In this document: piece after piece, positions 38,690-48,695 of the stretch
Layout of the letters: the number at the start of each line of letters is the position of its first letter
How positions within the stretch are numbered: position 1 is the first letter of the stretch
From: Hemibagrus wyckioides
Lineage: Eukaryota > Chordata > Actinopteri > Siluriformes > Bagridae
Length of the DNA stretch: 64,000 nucleotides
Direction of reading: 5' to 3'
Assembly: GCF_019097595.1 (NCBI RefSeq)
Contig: NC_080727.1
Coordinates: 12,888,501-12,952,500 of the forward strand
The notes under the pieces: generated by a model
The model's input: only the letters and a program-made list of their open reading frames with translations
What the model was told of the DNA's origin: nothing
The model's database searches: none
Program-made: the position numbers and the translations under genes

Positions 38690-39171
38690 ATGCAGAATGT
38701 GTTGGCCCCCCTTTTACTGCCACAACATCCCTGACTCATCATGCACTGTGTATTCTGACACCTTTCTATCAGAACCAGCATTAACTTCTTCAGCAATTTG
38801 AGCAGCAGTGGCATGTCTATTGGATCGGACCACACGGGCCAGCCTTCACTCCCCATATGCATTAATAAGTTCCTTCCTTGGACCACTTTTGATAGATACT
38901 GACCACTGCAGACCAGGAACAGCGCACAAGAGCTGCAGTTTTGGAGATGCTCTGATCTAGTTGTCTAGCCATCACAATTTGGCCCTTGTCAAACTCACTC
39001 AAATCCTTACTCTTGCCCATTTTTCCTGCTTCTAACACATCAAGTTTGAGGACTAAATGTTCACTTGCTGCCTAATATATCCCACCCACTAACAGGTGCC
39101 ATGATGAGGAGATCATCAGTGTTATTCACTTCACCTCTCAGTGCTCATAATGTTACGGCTGATCGGTGTAA
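38690..39171 (-). mobile_element. internally deleted Tc1-like element (N-terminal part)
   Basis: It is the same family as 30285-30926, but keeps the other half: a minus-strand decayed helix-turn-helix region of the transposase (words reading as SISKT...[10 protein letters not shown]) and the right terminus CATAATGTTACGGCTGATCGG. The left end is truncated. Not functional. Confidence 0.8.
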
Positions 39172-40171
39172 ATGTTTATGCTATTTTAAATTTCGAGACT
39201 TTAGGTCTCATTATGTAATGCAATATGTTACAGTGTAAAAGTGAGTGAAACATAAGTCTTTACTCCAGCCTCTATTTCTCACTTTTTTCTAACACAGGGC
39301 AGCAGTTAGATGCCAACATCTTGATTAATTATCTTCTTAATTAAAATCTTTCTTCTCCTTTTACTTTAACCCATGCTAGCCAAACTAGGTACTACATCAG
39401 GATTTTCCAGATTTGTATGCATCTGAACTGTTTATAGTAAGTGGTCTTTATGGTTTCTGACATTTTCTTTCACTAAATTTAATAACTCCTGATTATACAG
39501 ATTTTCAGAAAACACTGCAAACATACTGAGTTCTCTACACTTGAGTGTATATATGGAAGCTTAGGTCTATCCAGACATGCTCACTTTATACCACTCTACT
39601 AATGCAATTACACCATTTATTTGTTGCTTGACTGATTGCAATATACCCAATGTCTGTAACACTACTCCATATTAGTGTCTAATCCAACTGCTGCATTCAC
39701 CTGTTCAATTCTCTGTTCGTCCTACATCTATCATGCACTTCCTTTTGGTAAATTGAGAAAATCTCAGCATCTTCTTTAAGCATTTATACATATACATTGA
39801 ATAAGTCATATAATCTGTCAAATGGAAATGTAAAAATGTGGTGCATGGGTATATTATTAATGTAAACACAGAATGAATTGGCTAATGTATGCTGATAGTG
39901 CCATGGTACACACATTTTGAAGTTTTCCACTTTTAAGGTCATGTGACTCAATCTTCTCAATCTCAGTCTGATCAACTGAGAGATCTAGACTTCACAGAAA
40001 ACGTCCCAGCATGTATGAGCAGAATATGTACAAATGAAACCACAGTATGTACCAATTAAGTTTATTCTTTATTCATTTTTTTGTATCAGTCAAGTGAAAA
40101 TTTTACAAAAAATTATTTTCTCTAACTCGTTTAGCTATTGTTGTATTCTTTTTTTTTCTTCTTTTTTCCCC
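39172..40171. other. AT-rich non-coding sequence next to the palindrome arm
   Basis: No gene or repeat recognised; a pyrimidine-rich run near 40145-40170 ends exactly where the inverted-repeat arm begins. Confidence 0.5.
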
Positions 40172-41212
40172 AAAGTGAAACCTTTAGACTTCATTTCTTG
40201 TCATAAATATTTCTAAAGTTAAACCTTTAGAGAATAAGACAATTCTGGAAAGTGGAAAGAAGCACATTGCTGACAGTAAGGTACGTTATACTGTGCAGCA
40301 ATTACGTTTTGTTAAAAAAATGTCCCTGATGTTAAGTCCAATTTTCTCCAAAACGTCGCTACGACGCACCACCGCGTCCTCTGCGTGTCTAACGCTTGAT
40401 GCGAGATTTGCGCTGTGAAACACAAACCCGCTTTCTCCTTCCTCTCCAAACCTCATCCGCACAAAGAATGAGGGCCGCTGGGTCGCTCTCGTGGCATGCC
40501 CGGCCTCGTTCACATAAAGAAGGAGGACCATCTTGGCATGGACGGGACGAGAAGCGACGGAACCGTGGGGCGAAAGGCCACTTCAGGCCTGCATGCCCCG
40601 CGCTGCCTGGACTGCATTAGAGCCTCCTCAGAAGCATCCAGGGATGTGAAGATTCATCATCATCATCCTTTATTCAAAGGATGCATGTATTTCCATTAAG
40701 GGTTAACAGCCTCTCGTGTGAGAAGAGTCCCATCAGCAGATCAGCGAGCTGGCAGAGTGATCTCTGGAAGCCAGTCGTTGGAGCGCCGGCTTTCTTCACA
40801 GAACATGTGCAGCTTCTCCAGAGCTGGGTCTTCCCACGAACCGTCAGCAGGACTCTGTGGAAATAAAAATGAAAAATAATGATGAGAAACTCTGGTCAGT
40901 TGTGCAATAGAGTTAAACGTGTTGTGAAATTCTCTGGCTGATGCTGTTGCTCCAGCACATGTGGCATGGCTTACCGTGATCAGGAGGCAGTGACAGTCCT
41001 CAGATTGATCTTTAGCGCCGACGATTTCACCCAGACGTTGCACGTCGTTCACTCTCACGATGCTGATGTCGTTATCGAAGCAGAAAGCCTGGATAAGAGT
41101 GAAGTGGATTTGGAGCGCGATGTCGCACTCGAACTCTTCATCCATGGCCAGGACGCAGAAGGACACGCTGTCCGGATCACTGCAGAAATAAAAAAAAGAA
41201 AACAGTGCATGA
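40172..41212. repeat. left arm of ~1.04-kb gadd45g inverted repeat
   Basis: Reverse-complement copy of 45645-46684. By eye I count five substitutions: one in exon 2 (Pro/Gln codon), one in intron 2 and three past the stop codon. There are also small differences in the T-run of intron 1. The arm covers the end of intron 1, exon 2, intron 2, exon 3, the 3' UTR and about 570 bp past the stop. Outside the arms the flanks have no similarity. The spacer is 4,432 bp. Confidence 0.95.
40652..40671 (-). terminator. poly(A) signal of minus-strand gadd45g inside a hairpin
   Basis: On the minus strand CATCCTTT-GAAT-AAAGGATG forms a perfect 8-bp stem with the AATAAA signal spanning loop and stem. It is about 75 bp past the stop codon. 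The identical structure is at 46173-46192 for the other copy. Confidence 0.7.
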
Positions 41213-41379
41213 GCTTAAATTCACATATAGCATAGAGAATAATGCTTAAATCTGAACTTGTGTATCAAAGATACTCACTCATTCATGATTTTAGCGCACT
41301 CGTAGACACCAAGGGTGACGCGACCCTCAGCCTCGGCGGACTGCAGAGCCTCAGCCAGAGATTTGCTTTCATTAACCAT
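40741..41379 (-). CDS. gadd45g: Gadd45 gamma-like protein, short N-terminal form
   Basis: Three coding exons (41379-41279, 41179-40975, 40854-40741; intron phases 2 and 0; all GT-AG) give 139 residues. Gadd45 proteins are small acidic nuclear stress sensors of the L7Ae/L30e fold. They bind and activate MTK1/MEKK4, and also contact PCNA, p21 and Cdk1/cyclin B. Family motifs seen: GVYECAKIMN, DPDSVSFCVLAMDEE, DIALQIHFTLIQAFC, DISIVRVNDVQRL, and the end DPALEKLHMFCEESRRSNDW. Exon 1 (about 34 codons) is shorter than usual and starts MVNESKSLAEAL, without the MTxEE start of the family. Exons 2 and 3 differ from the paralogue at 45412-46115 by one residue (Gln for Pro, in AKDQSED). A TATA box and CCAAT box lie upstream. 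The zebrafish orthologue letter (ga/gb) cannot be assigned. Confidence 0.93.
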
Positions 41380-41474
41380 CTTGGTTTGAGGCTTTATTAT
41401 GGGTAAAGTAGTGTAATATATCCTACTAGCACGCTCGCACAGTTTGGAATGAATTTTTGGTGACACGCGCCATC

Positions 41475-41516
41475 TATTTATACTCGGAAGCCGGCACGCG
41501 CCTGCAGTCTGATTGG
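41475..41516 (-). promoter_or_regulatory. core promoter of minus-strand gadd45g
   Basis: On the minus strand TATAAATA (41482-41475) lies about 95 bp before the ATG, with a CCAAT box (within CAGCCAATCAG, 41516-41512) about 30 bp further upstream. The word CCAATCAGA is shared with the promoter of the plus-strand copy, but the rest of the two promoters has diverged. Confidence 0.65.
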
Positions 41517-42362
41517 CTGAGGCAGGACAATACAGGGACGAGCCTTTGGAGGCGCGTGCCTATAGACATGCATGACATCTCAAAGAATTCATAATGGGAA
41601 AAAGGTCAATTTTGCAAGCTGGTGACTTTTAATTCGTATCAATTTTTAATAGAAAGCTTTTGTTAACTGTAGACAGACAGGCACGTGTGCTGCAAGATAC
41701 ATAGACGTTTGCACAGATTAGATTTAATAAATGTTCACGTTGTAGATTACAAAGTTTTAGTATAAATTTAATAACAAAAGTATAAATTAGTAATGAAATT
41801 CTTGATGCCCCAACAATAATGTCAATCTCATCTTGATTCTTGATGAGATTCAGATGCCCCAACAACAATGCATTAATACGATAAAGTAAAAATACGGCGA
41901 ATTGTGCTACAGTAATATTAAAATGTACTTCAGTGCAATGTCAAATAGTGCTCCGATAATCCTTTCAGTATGTAAAGAACAAATGAAAGTATTGTACAAA
42001 CTTTGTCGTTCCATGTGAATAAAAAGCCCAGCTATTAGTAGGAAAAAAGAATTTCTTTATTTTTCTTTGCAGGTATTTCACTGGGTGTTAAGGACAACTG
42101 CAGAAGAAACACATTTGAGATAAAAAAAAAAAGTTGCCTGTTCGTAGTGTGTTAAAAAATGAAAAAAGGAAAAGGAAATTGTCTATATTTTACAGTTTCA
42201 TATCCCATGTTTTCTTGGGGTTTTTTTACACACCAGAATTGTAATCAAAGGGTCAAATCGTGTGGTTGGAGTTGATAACAGCAGACACGCGTGGCTGTTT
42301 TGCATACGCAAAGGTGGCCCGACTTTTGGACGCGTGGCATATTAAGACGGCCCCTTCCCCCA

Positions 42363-42402
42363 TCTCTCTCTCTCTCTCTCTCTCTCTCCATCTCTGTCTC
42401 CC

Positions 42403-42442
<40 letters not shown>
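42363..42442. repeat. two (CT)n tracts
   Basis: CT runs at 42363-42388 and 42405-42442, separated by a short CCATCTCTGTCTCCCCC stretch; almost pure polypyrimidine on the plus strand. Confidence 0.97.
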
Positions 42443-42446
<4 letters not shown>

Positions 42447-42599
42447 CTCTCCCTCTGGCAGAGGCAAGGCACATCTGCTCATGTGGGATTGAAAGATCAA
42501 TAAACTCTAAACTATAGCTATTATGCTCGTGCTGGATACCTAACGTATTGTTTAATTAGCAGTTTGTTGCATATGCAGTGGTTGGCTAGATATATATTT

Positions 42600-42639
42600 G
42601 AAGAAGAAGAAGAAGAAGAAGAAGAAGAAGAAGAAGAAG
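42600..42639. repeat. (GAA)13 microsatellite
   Basis: Thirteen perfect GAA units; polypurine on the plus strand, 160 bp from the polypyrimidine CT tracts. Confidence 0.97.
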
Positions 42640-43222
42640 CTTACTTAAATATCAATTGTCATATAATACAGCTGTGTTTCAGGCTGTAAAATAAGTTGAA
42701 TTGGAAAACGAAGTGAATTTTACTTCTCTGAAAATAAGACAAGAAGGTTGGATAAACTTTACTGATCACGAAGGAACTTTTTGTTCCAACTTGCTCAGGA
42801 CAATACAAAAACAGTGAACAGATTGTTTAAAAAATAAAAAATAACAGGGGTAATAAAATGGAAATATTTTTATGACCTGTGCTAGAATGAATGACACTAC
42901 TGTAAATGGTATTTTCATTCTTTAACTTCTTCATAACCGTTGTTAACACAACTGAATTCAGAAAGTCAACACAGGAGTTTGATTTGTTAAAGCTTTGATG
43001 CAGCTTAGTATTCCACTAATTAAACCTTAGTATTAAACACAGTAGTGGTGATATTAGCAGGATACAGAAGTGGTAATCTAAAAATGTCCTCTGTTGTAAG
43101 GCAGATCGTTTCTCTTCCTGTCTGACAGTAGCACGCGCCTGCTGTTGCTCTTAGGACAATAAGAAGGCAGAGCAGCCCATTAAAAAGAGCCGGATTTATG
43201 AGGGTTAATCTACAACTTGGTA

Positions 43223-43246
43223 TGTGTGCGTGTGTGTGTGTGTGTG
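43223..43246. repeat. (GT)n microsatellite
   Basis: GT run with one C substitution. Confidence 0.93.
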
Positions 43247-43980
43247 GAGTAGAGTATAGGGAGGGTACTAAAAGTAATTGTTCACAGGACCACCTGTCAC
43301 TCGGGAGCACGCATGCAGTGCAGCAGCGCGAGACGGACGGACGGGGTGCAGATGTTACGCGCACACAATACAGAGAGGCAGACGAGCTGCACACGTCTCT
43401 GTTGAGGTCAACTCTGCGGCTCACGTGCATGCAAATCGCATGTGTGCGTTTTATTCAGACTTCTGCAATACTCCAATGGCCTATATATGCCTTTATTTTA
43501 CATTAGCAAACTTAGTAAACAAATACTTTTCTACTCAATTCATAAACAGGGATTCAAACTGATCATGCAAGTAAACTAGCCATTAAAATAGATTGCAGAA
43601 TGTTGCATGGATTCAATATTACTTTATATACACTATGATTACTCAGGATTTTCTTATTTTCGTATTGACCTAATTAGGCCTAACTTTCCAAATTCAGAAA
43701 CGTTGCACTCTGCTTTTCTTAAGGAAAAATCAATAGAAAACTTTAATACAGACTTGTTATGCTTTATTCTAATTACTTTGGTGTGGTAGATGAACAATAG
43801 CGTTAGGTGCTGCAGGGTGAGGGGTAAAGAGTGAGTGGAGTGGGAGTATCCTAGTGAGGCCCCTCCATCTGCTCCTGTTCTGCACAGTAACAATAGGTCT
43901 GAATCTGTCAGCGTCAGTCTGCTCTTTCTGGTCTCTCAAACAACACGACATTTCTATCTGCGGTCCTGTTTTGTTTTGCA

Positions 43981-44570
43981 TTGGATTTTTGTGCGATCTC
44001 TAATGCTGTTACACGAATGCACCATCTGATTTAGCAGAAACGGGCCTATAACCTGAACGTTGTTTTGTTTGCTTAGCATTGTTTTATTTCCAAATGCTAA
44101 ACTTCATTACAAAAAATGATTAAGTTGGTATTGTTACATGAGTGCGAAGTGAAGCCCTCCATTGCTCCTAAAAGTTTGAGTTTGACGCAAATCATGCAAA
44201 ACATTTTACATATCACACACGTGCATTTTGTTTACATTCATTTTTCCATATGCATTTGCAAAGTGATGCCCTTTTGGACTTTCGTGCGATCTCTAATGCT
44301 GTTACACGAATGCACCATCTGATTTAGCAGAAACGGGCCTATAACCTGAACGTTGTTTTGTTTGCTTAGCATTGTTTTATTTCCAAATGCTAAAATTCAT
44401 TACAAAAAATGATTAAGTTGGTATTGTTACATGAGTGCGAAGTGAAGCCTTCTATTGCTCCTAAAAGTTTGAGTTTGAGGCAAATCATGCAAAACATTTT
44501 ACATATCACACACGTGCATTTTGTTTACATTCATTTTTTCCATATGCATTTGCAAAGTGATCCCCTTTTG
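43981..44570 (+). repeat. tandem duplication, 293-bp unit, two copies
   Basis: Unit 1 (43981-44273) and unit 2 (44274-44570) start TTGGATTTTT/TTGGACTTTC then GTGCGATCTCTAATGCTG, and end GCAAAGTGATGCCC/GCAAAGTGATCCCC. By eye they differ at roughly eight positions, including one T insertion. No transposon features. The open frames starting MIKLVLLHEC in each unit are by-products of the duplication. Confidence 0.95.
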
Positions 44571-45261
44571 CAAAGCTTCTGTGCGTCACGTGACTCGGGG
44601 CCACAGAGCCAGGCAGATTGCATGGCAGGGCGTCATGGCACGCGTTACTCATTTGCATGTGTATAGGCGTCCAATAATAGAAGTTTCAGAACTGACAATA
44701 GGCCGTTTCAGAGTGTCTACAGATGGCCACACTCCACCTGTCCTTTTGCACGGGGAGGGGTTCATATACACACTTTCTTTTTTTCTCTCCAGCAGCTGTA
44801 ATAAGCCTATTCAATTTAAGAAACCTTCTTTTTCATTTTTACGCGTAAAACTTTACAAGGTTCATATTTAAGCATTTTTTTATTATATAATAAAAAAAAA
44901 GTTTCACAGTCTTATAATAAGTAGTCAATATTTAACTTCCATTTGCCAATGTAGATTTTATACATTTTATATCATAGGAGAAAGGTTCATTAGAAAGTTA
45001 GATTAGGTTTAAAGTCTAAATCAGATTTAAGCAAATTCGCTACATTCAGGTGAAGTATTGCTCTAATTCACATATACCATGCATTAGACAATAAACTTGC
45101 ATTTCCATATCTAAATATAAGATTCTGATTTATGTTCCTCTTATGCAAAAATGTTTTAAAGAACCATGAAGTCCAGGGCACAAAAAGTCCATGGATTATC
45201 TCCATCAATCTGCCACGAGCCGGAGTGTGACAATAGTATTAGCATACCAATGCAGCACGGG

Positions 45262-45313
45262 CCAATCAGAGCAAGTGCCTTTCATGTGCACCACGAGCCC
45301 TAGAATATAAAAG
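45262..45313 (+). promoter_or_regulatory. core promoter of plus-strand gadd45g
   Basis: A CCAAT box (45262-45266, in GGGCCAATCAGA) is followed by TATAAAAG at 45306-45313, about 100 bp before the ATG. This spacing predicts a start site near 45335-45345. A further CCAAT lies at 45247. Confidence 0.7.
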
Positions 45314-45411
45314 CCGACGCCTGGCTCTGATTCAGCACCAGTCTTCTTCGGACTATCCTGATCTCTGCATCTTTACCGTACCGTCTCGGAACGATTCTTA
45401 ACTCTAACATC

Positions 45412-46115
45412 ATGACTTTTGAGGAAGTTGCCATCCAGAAGCCCAGCGAGAGAGCTCAGGGCACCGGCAATGCACTGGAGGAGCTATTGGTGTCTGCCAA
45501 AACGAACGACTGCCTCACCATCGGGGTGTATGAATCTGCTAAAGTGATGAATGTGTAAGTATTCGGTCTCCGCACTTGCTTTTAGAAGCACTAACGTATC
45601 TTACTGAGGTTGATTGAGTCATGCATGTTATGCATACACTGATACTCATGCACTGTTTCCTTTTTTATTTCTGCAGTGATCCGGACAGCGTGTCCTTCTG
45701 CGTCCTGGCCATGGATGAAGAGTTCGAGTGCGACATCGCGCTCCAAATCCACTTCACTCTTATCCAGGCTTTCTGCTTCGATAACGACATCAGCATCGTG
45801 AGAGTGAACGACGTGCAACGTCTGGGTGAAATCGTCGGCGCTAAAGATCCATCTGAGGACTGTCACTGCCTCCTGATCACGGTAAGTCATGCCACATGTG
45901 CTGGAGCAACAGCATCAGCCAGAGAATTTCACAACACGTTTAACTCTATTGCACAACTGACCAGAGTTTCTCATCATTATTTTTCATTTTTATTTCCACA
46001 GAGTCCTGCTGACGGTTCGTGGGAAGACCCAGCTCTGGAGAAGCTGCACATGTTCTGTGAAGAAAGCCGGCGCTCCAACGACTGGCTTCCAGAGATCACT
46101 CTGCCAGCTCGCTGA
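45412..46115 (+). CDS. gadd45g: Gadd45 gamma-like protein
   Basis: Three coding exons (45412-45554, 45677-45881, 46002-46115; phases 2 and 0; all GT-AG) give 153 residues, close to the family's usual 155-160. The start MTFEEVAIQKPSERAQG matches the MTLEEVRG-type N-terminus of Gadd45 gamma. Then come GVYESAKVMNVDPDSVSFC, the acidic DEEFECDIA loop, LQIHFTLIQAFCFDNDISIV, NDVQRLGEIVGA and a conserved C-terminus ending EITLPAR. Gadd45 proteins are stress- and differentiation-induced nuclear adaptors that activate MTK1/MEKK4 and p38/JNK signalling and restrain the cell cycle. Exons 2-3 and the 3' flank are nearly identical to the inverted copy at 41379-40741, while exon 1 is not. A TATA/CCAAT promoter lies upstream. 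Confidence 0.97.
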
Positions 46116-46172
46116 TCTGCTGATGGGACTCTTCTCATACGAGAGGCTGTTAACCCTTAATGGAAATACATG

Positions 46173-46192
46173 CATCCTTTGAATAAAGGATG
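46173..46192 (+). terminator. poly(A) signal of plus-strand gadd45g inside a hairpin
   Basis: CATCCTTT-GAAT-AAAGGATG, with AATAAA at 46182-46187; same as the minus-strand copy. Confidence 0.7.
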
Positions 46193-46199
46193 ATGATGA

Positions 46200-46570
46200 T
46201 GAATCTTCACATCCCTGGATGCTTCTGAGGAGGCTCTAATGCAGTCCAGGCAGCGCGGGGCATGCAGGCCTGAAGTGGCCTTTCGCCCCACGGTTCCGTC
46301 GCTTCTCGTCCCGTCCATGCCAAGATGGTCCTCCTTCTTTATGTGAACGAGGCCGGGCATGCCACGAGAGCGACCCAGCGGCCCTCATTCTTTGTGCGGA
46401 TGAGGTTTGGAGAGGAAGGAGAAAGCGGGTTTGTGTTTCACAGCGCAAATCTCGCATCAAGCGTTAGACACGCAGAGGACGCGGTGGTGCGTCGTAGCGA
46501 CGTTTTGGAGAAAAATGGACTTAACATCAGGGACATTTTTTTAACAAAGCGTAATTGCTGCACAGTATAA
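46200..46570. promoter_or_regulatory. CpG-containing GC-rich block downstream of gadd45g
   Basis: The segment just past the poly(A) signal is rich in CpG (GCAGCGCGGGGC, CGTCGTAGCGACG and others) in an otherwise AT-rich region, and an almost identical inverted copy lies at 40286-40650. An 81-codon open frame (46325-46570) is present in both copies but resembles no protein I know. A regulatory role is an inference. Confidence 0.35.
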
Positions 46571-46684
46571 CGTACCTTACTGTCAGCAATGTGCTTCTTT
46601 CCACTTTCCAGAATTGTCTTATTCTCTAAAGGTTTAACTTTAGAAATATTTATGACAAGAAATGAAGTCTAAAGGTTTCACTTT

Positions 46685-48650
46685 AGAAATATGTCATCAT
46701 AAAGAAAAAACTAAAAAAAAATTAATAATAATTAATTTTAATTATAACTAATGTGATTGTAATTTTGAACGAATGGAAAAAATAAATAAATAAACTGCTG
46801 AAATAAATGCTGCCTAATGTGTTATTTCTGCACACGAGTCATTCACTATGCCAAAATCTAAGTGCTGTCATAAGTTTTGGTACTTGTAAATGCTTGCATT
46901 GTGGGGGCGGCGTGTGTACTGTCAGCTGCCTGGCCCCATCCTGGCCCCGTGGCCGCTGATCTGCATGTGTATGAATCAAACACAATAGCAGCACGCCTCT
47001 GGCTCAGACTGGGGGCCTGCACAAGGGAGCCATTGTTTGAGGCGGCAGATGTCCGAGCTGCCAAGCAAACTCCATCTGCCACAGAGAGCAGATGGGAGGT
47101 GAAGAGCAGGCGTTGGGGGGGAGAGAAGAAGAAAGGGGTGGATGGGTGGATGAATGCTGAACTCACTTTCGCATTGGCTCAGAGTTTGCTGCTTCATTGT
47201 GTACATTCTGCATCTGCCTGTAGCATGTGCAAGGGCGACTGCACTCTCTTTTCAAATGAAAGTTAGATTGAATGTGACCATACATACAAAAATGGTCAGT
47301 GCTGAACAAACACAAAGTGTTTAATTAAACACAATATTGGATGAATCTGAGTACTAAGCGTAAAATGTACTATAAACCACTTTCTGTGATTTATAGCACT
47401 GCTTCCACACAGTTTATTAGTTTTTTTTAAAACATTTGGGTTCTCTAACAGATCATATTTCAGATGCTGTAAGACTTTATAGAAACTGTTAAATCTGTTA
47501 TTTTGTGCAGCCTTTATACAATATAAACCTAGGGTCTACTACAATCTCTGTCTCTTTGTCACCTGCACCTACCATAGAGACATACACTGCTGTTACACAG
47601 TCAGTCCCATCTGTTGCACTCAGCTCCTCTCTCCTCTGTCTATCAGTGGATCTGAGCAGATATTATTCAGATAGTGGTTTATTCTCAGTACAGCAGCAGC
47701 AATAACTTGATAGTGTGTATAGTGCTGGTTGAGTGGATCATTCAGAAATGAAACATTCGGCACAATTTAGCTGTTACAGACAAAAAAAAACCCATAGCAC
47801 ATCATAAAATAATTCTTTGGTCATGAGCTGACATTTGCATTCTTCTAATAATGTGACAGTCAGTATCGACTAGTTTAGTCCCACTGCAACTAAGGATAAA
47901 GGATGGCAAATTTCTGTTCTTTCTAATATTCTAGCTGTGTGATTTAAAAAAAAAATTAAAATCACATTGTGTGATCCTTAGCTTAAAGCCACTAATAGGA
48001 AGGTGACAGAATGGCAGGACAGCTACAAACACAGTAGTGTGATGGTAAAACAGACACGAAACTTGCAAATGGACAAAAAAATGATCTTATTACCTGAAGT
48101 TTGCGTCTGTGTGTACTGTTTTCTGCATGCCCTCAGATCATGCTAACTGATGTTGTAAACAGATCTTAGTAATGTGTTTTTTTTTTTTGCAGCTCTATAG
48201 TCTCCAATGTATAATCTGACATGGAGAGCATGTTATTGCAGTCTGATACAGAATTCAGCCATGATATTATTGTAATCATACAAGCAATGATCTTTGAAGA
48301 TAATTACTTGTCAGACTGCATGTGCTTCTCAAACTAAATTTAAAGGATTGACCTGTTTAGAGAGTTTCTGACGTGAGGGTGGAGCCAAAACTTATTAAAA
48401 CTAATAAAAGACGGGCTACTGTCAGTAATTTAACACCTACAAAGAGATCTATATTGTAGAAGGACATGATAAACTGATCAGAGTGTGTATGTTTACACCC
48501 ATTGTGTTCTATACAGAAATAGTGCACAAAGCATCTAGGAAACACTGAGATGACATTATTGTGTTACAGATTTCAGGTTTAGGTGCAGGGTTGTTGGTGT
48601 TTTAGATCAGTGATGTCAGTAGAGCTTCCTGTGAAAGACTATTAACCTTG
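46685..48650. other. non-coding between gadd45g and nim1k
   Basis: AT-rich, apart from a GC-richer block at about 46870-47260. That block has balanced composition and SOX/E-box-like words (CACAATAGC, CCATTGTTTG, GCAGATG) and could be a conserved enhancer. A poly-T run is near 48177-48188. No gene recognised. Confidence 0.45.
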
Positions 48651-48695
48651 TGAACTAGAACAAGAAAAACCCATTTCCGTTCTGAGTTAAGCTGA

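Larger units (their letters stand above)
41213..45644. other. 4.4-kb spacer between the gadd45g arms
   Basis: It holds both exon 1s, both promoters, two CT tracts, one GAA tract, one GT tract and a 293-bp tandem duplication, all listed separately. No further gene was recognised. An octamer-like ATGCAAAT lies at 43429-43436 in a GC-richer, CpG-containing block (43290-43450) that may be an enhancer. Confidence 0.6.
45645..46684. repeat. right arm of ~1.04-kb gadd45g inverted repeat
   Basis: It starts 32 bp before exon 2 and ends after a TCTAAAGGTTTCACTTT stretch, about 570 bp past the stop codon. Partner of 40172-41212. Confidence 0.95.

Noticed and set aside
40286..40531. 81-codon frame, with a near-identical copy at 46325-46570
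   Set aside because: Kept in both copies only because the arms are nearly identical; no similarity to known proteins and no start or splice context.
42245..42517. Arg/Glu-rich and Ser/Leu-rich open frames
   Set aside because: Direct translation of CT/GA microsatellites.
43020..43430. 136-codon minus-strand frame
   Set aside because: Crosses a GT microsatellite and the gadd45g spacer; no domain.
44116..44666. Repeated MIKLVLLHEC open frames
   Set aside because: Created by the 293-bp tandem duplication; no other coding sign.
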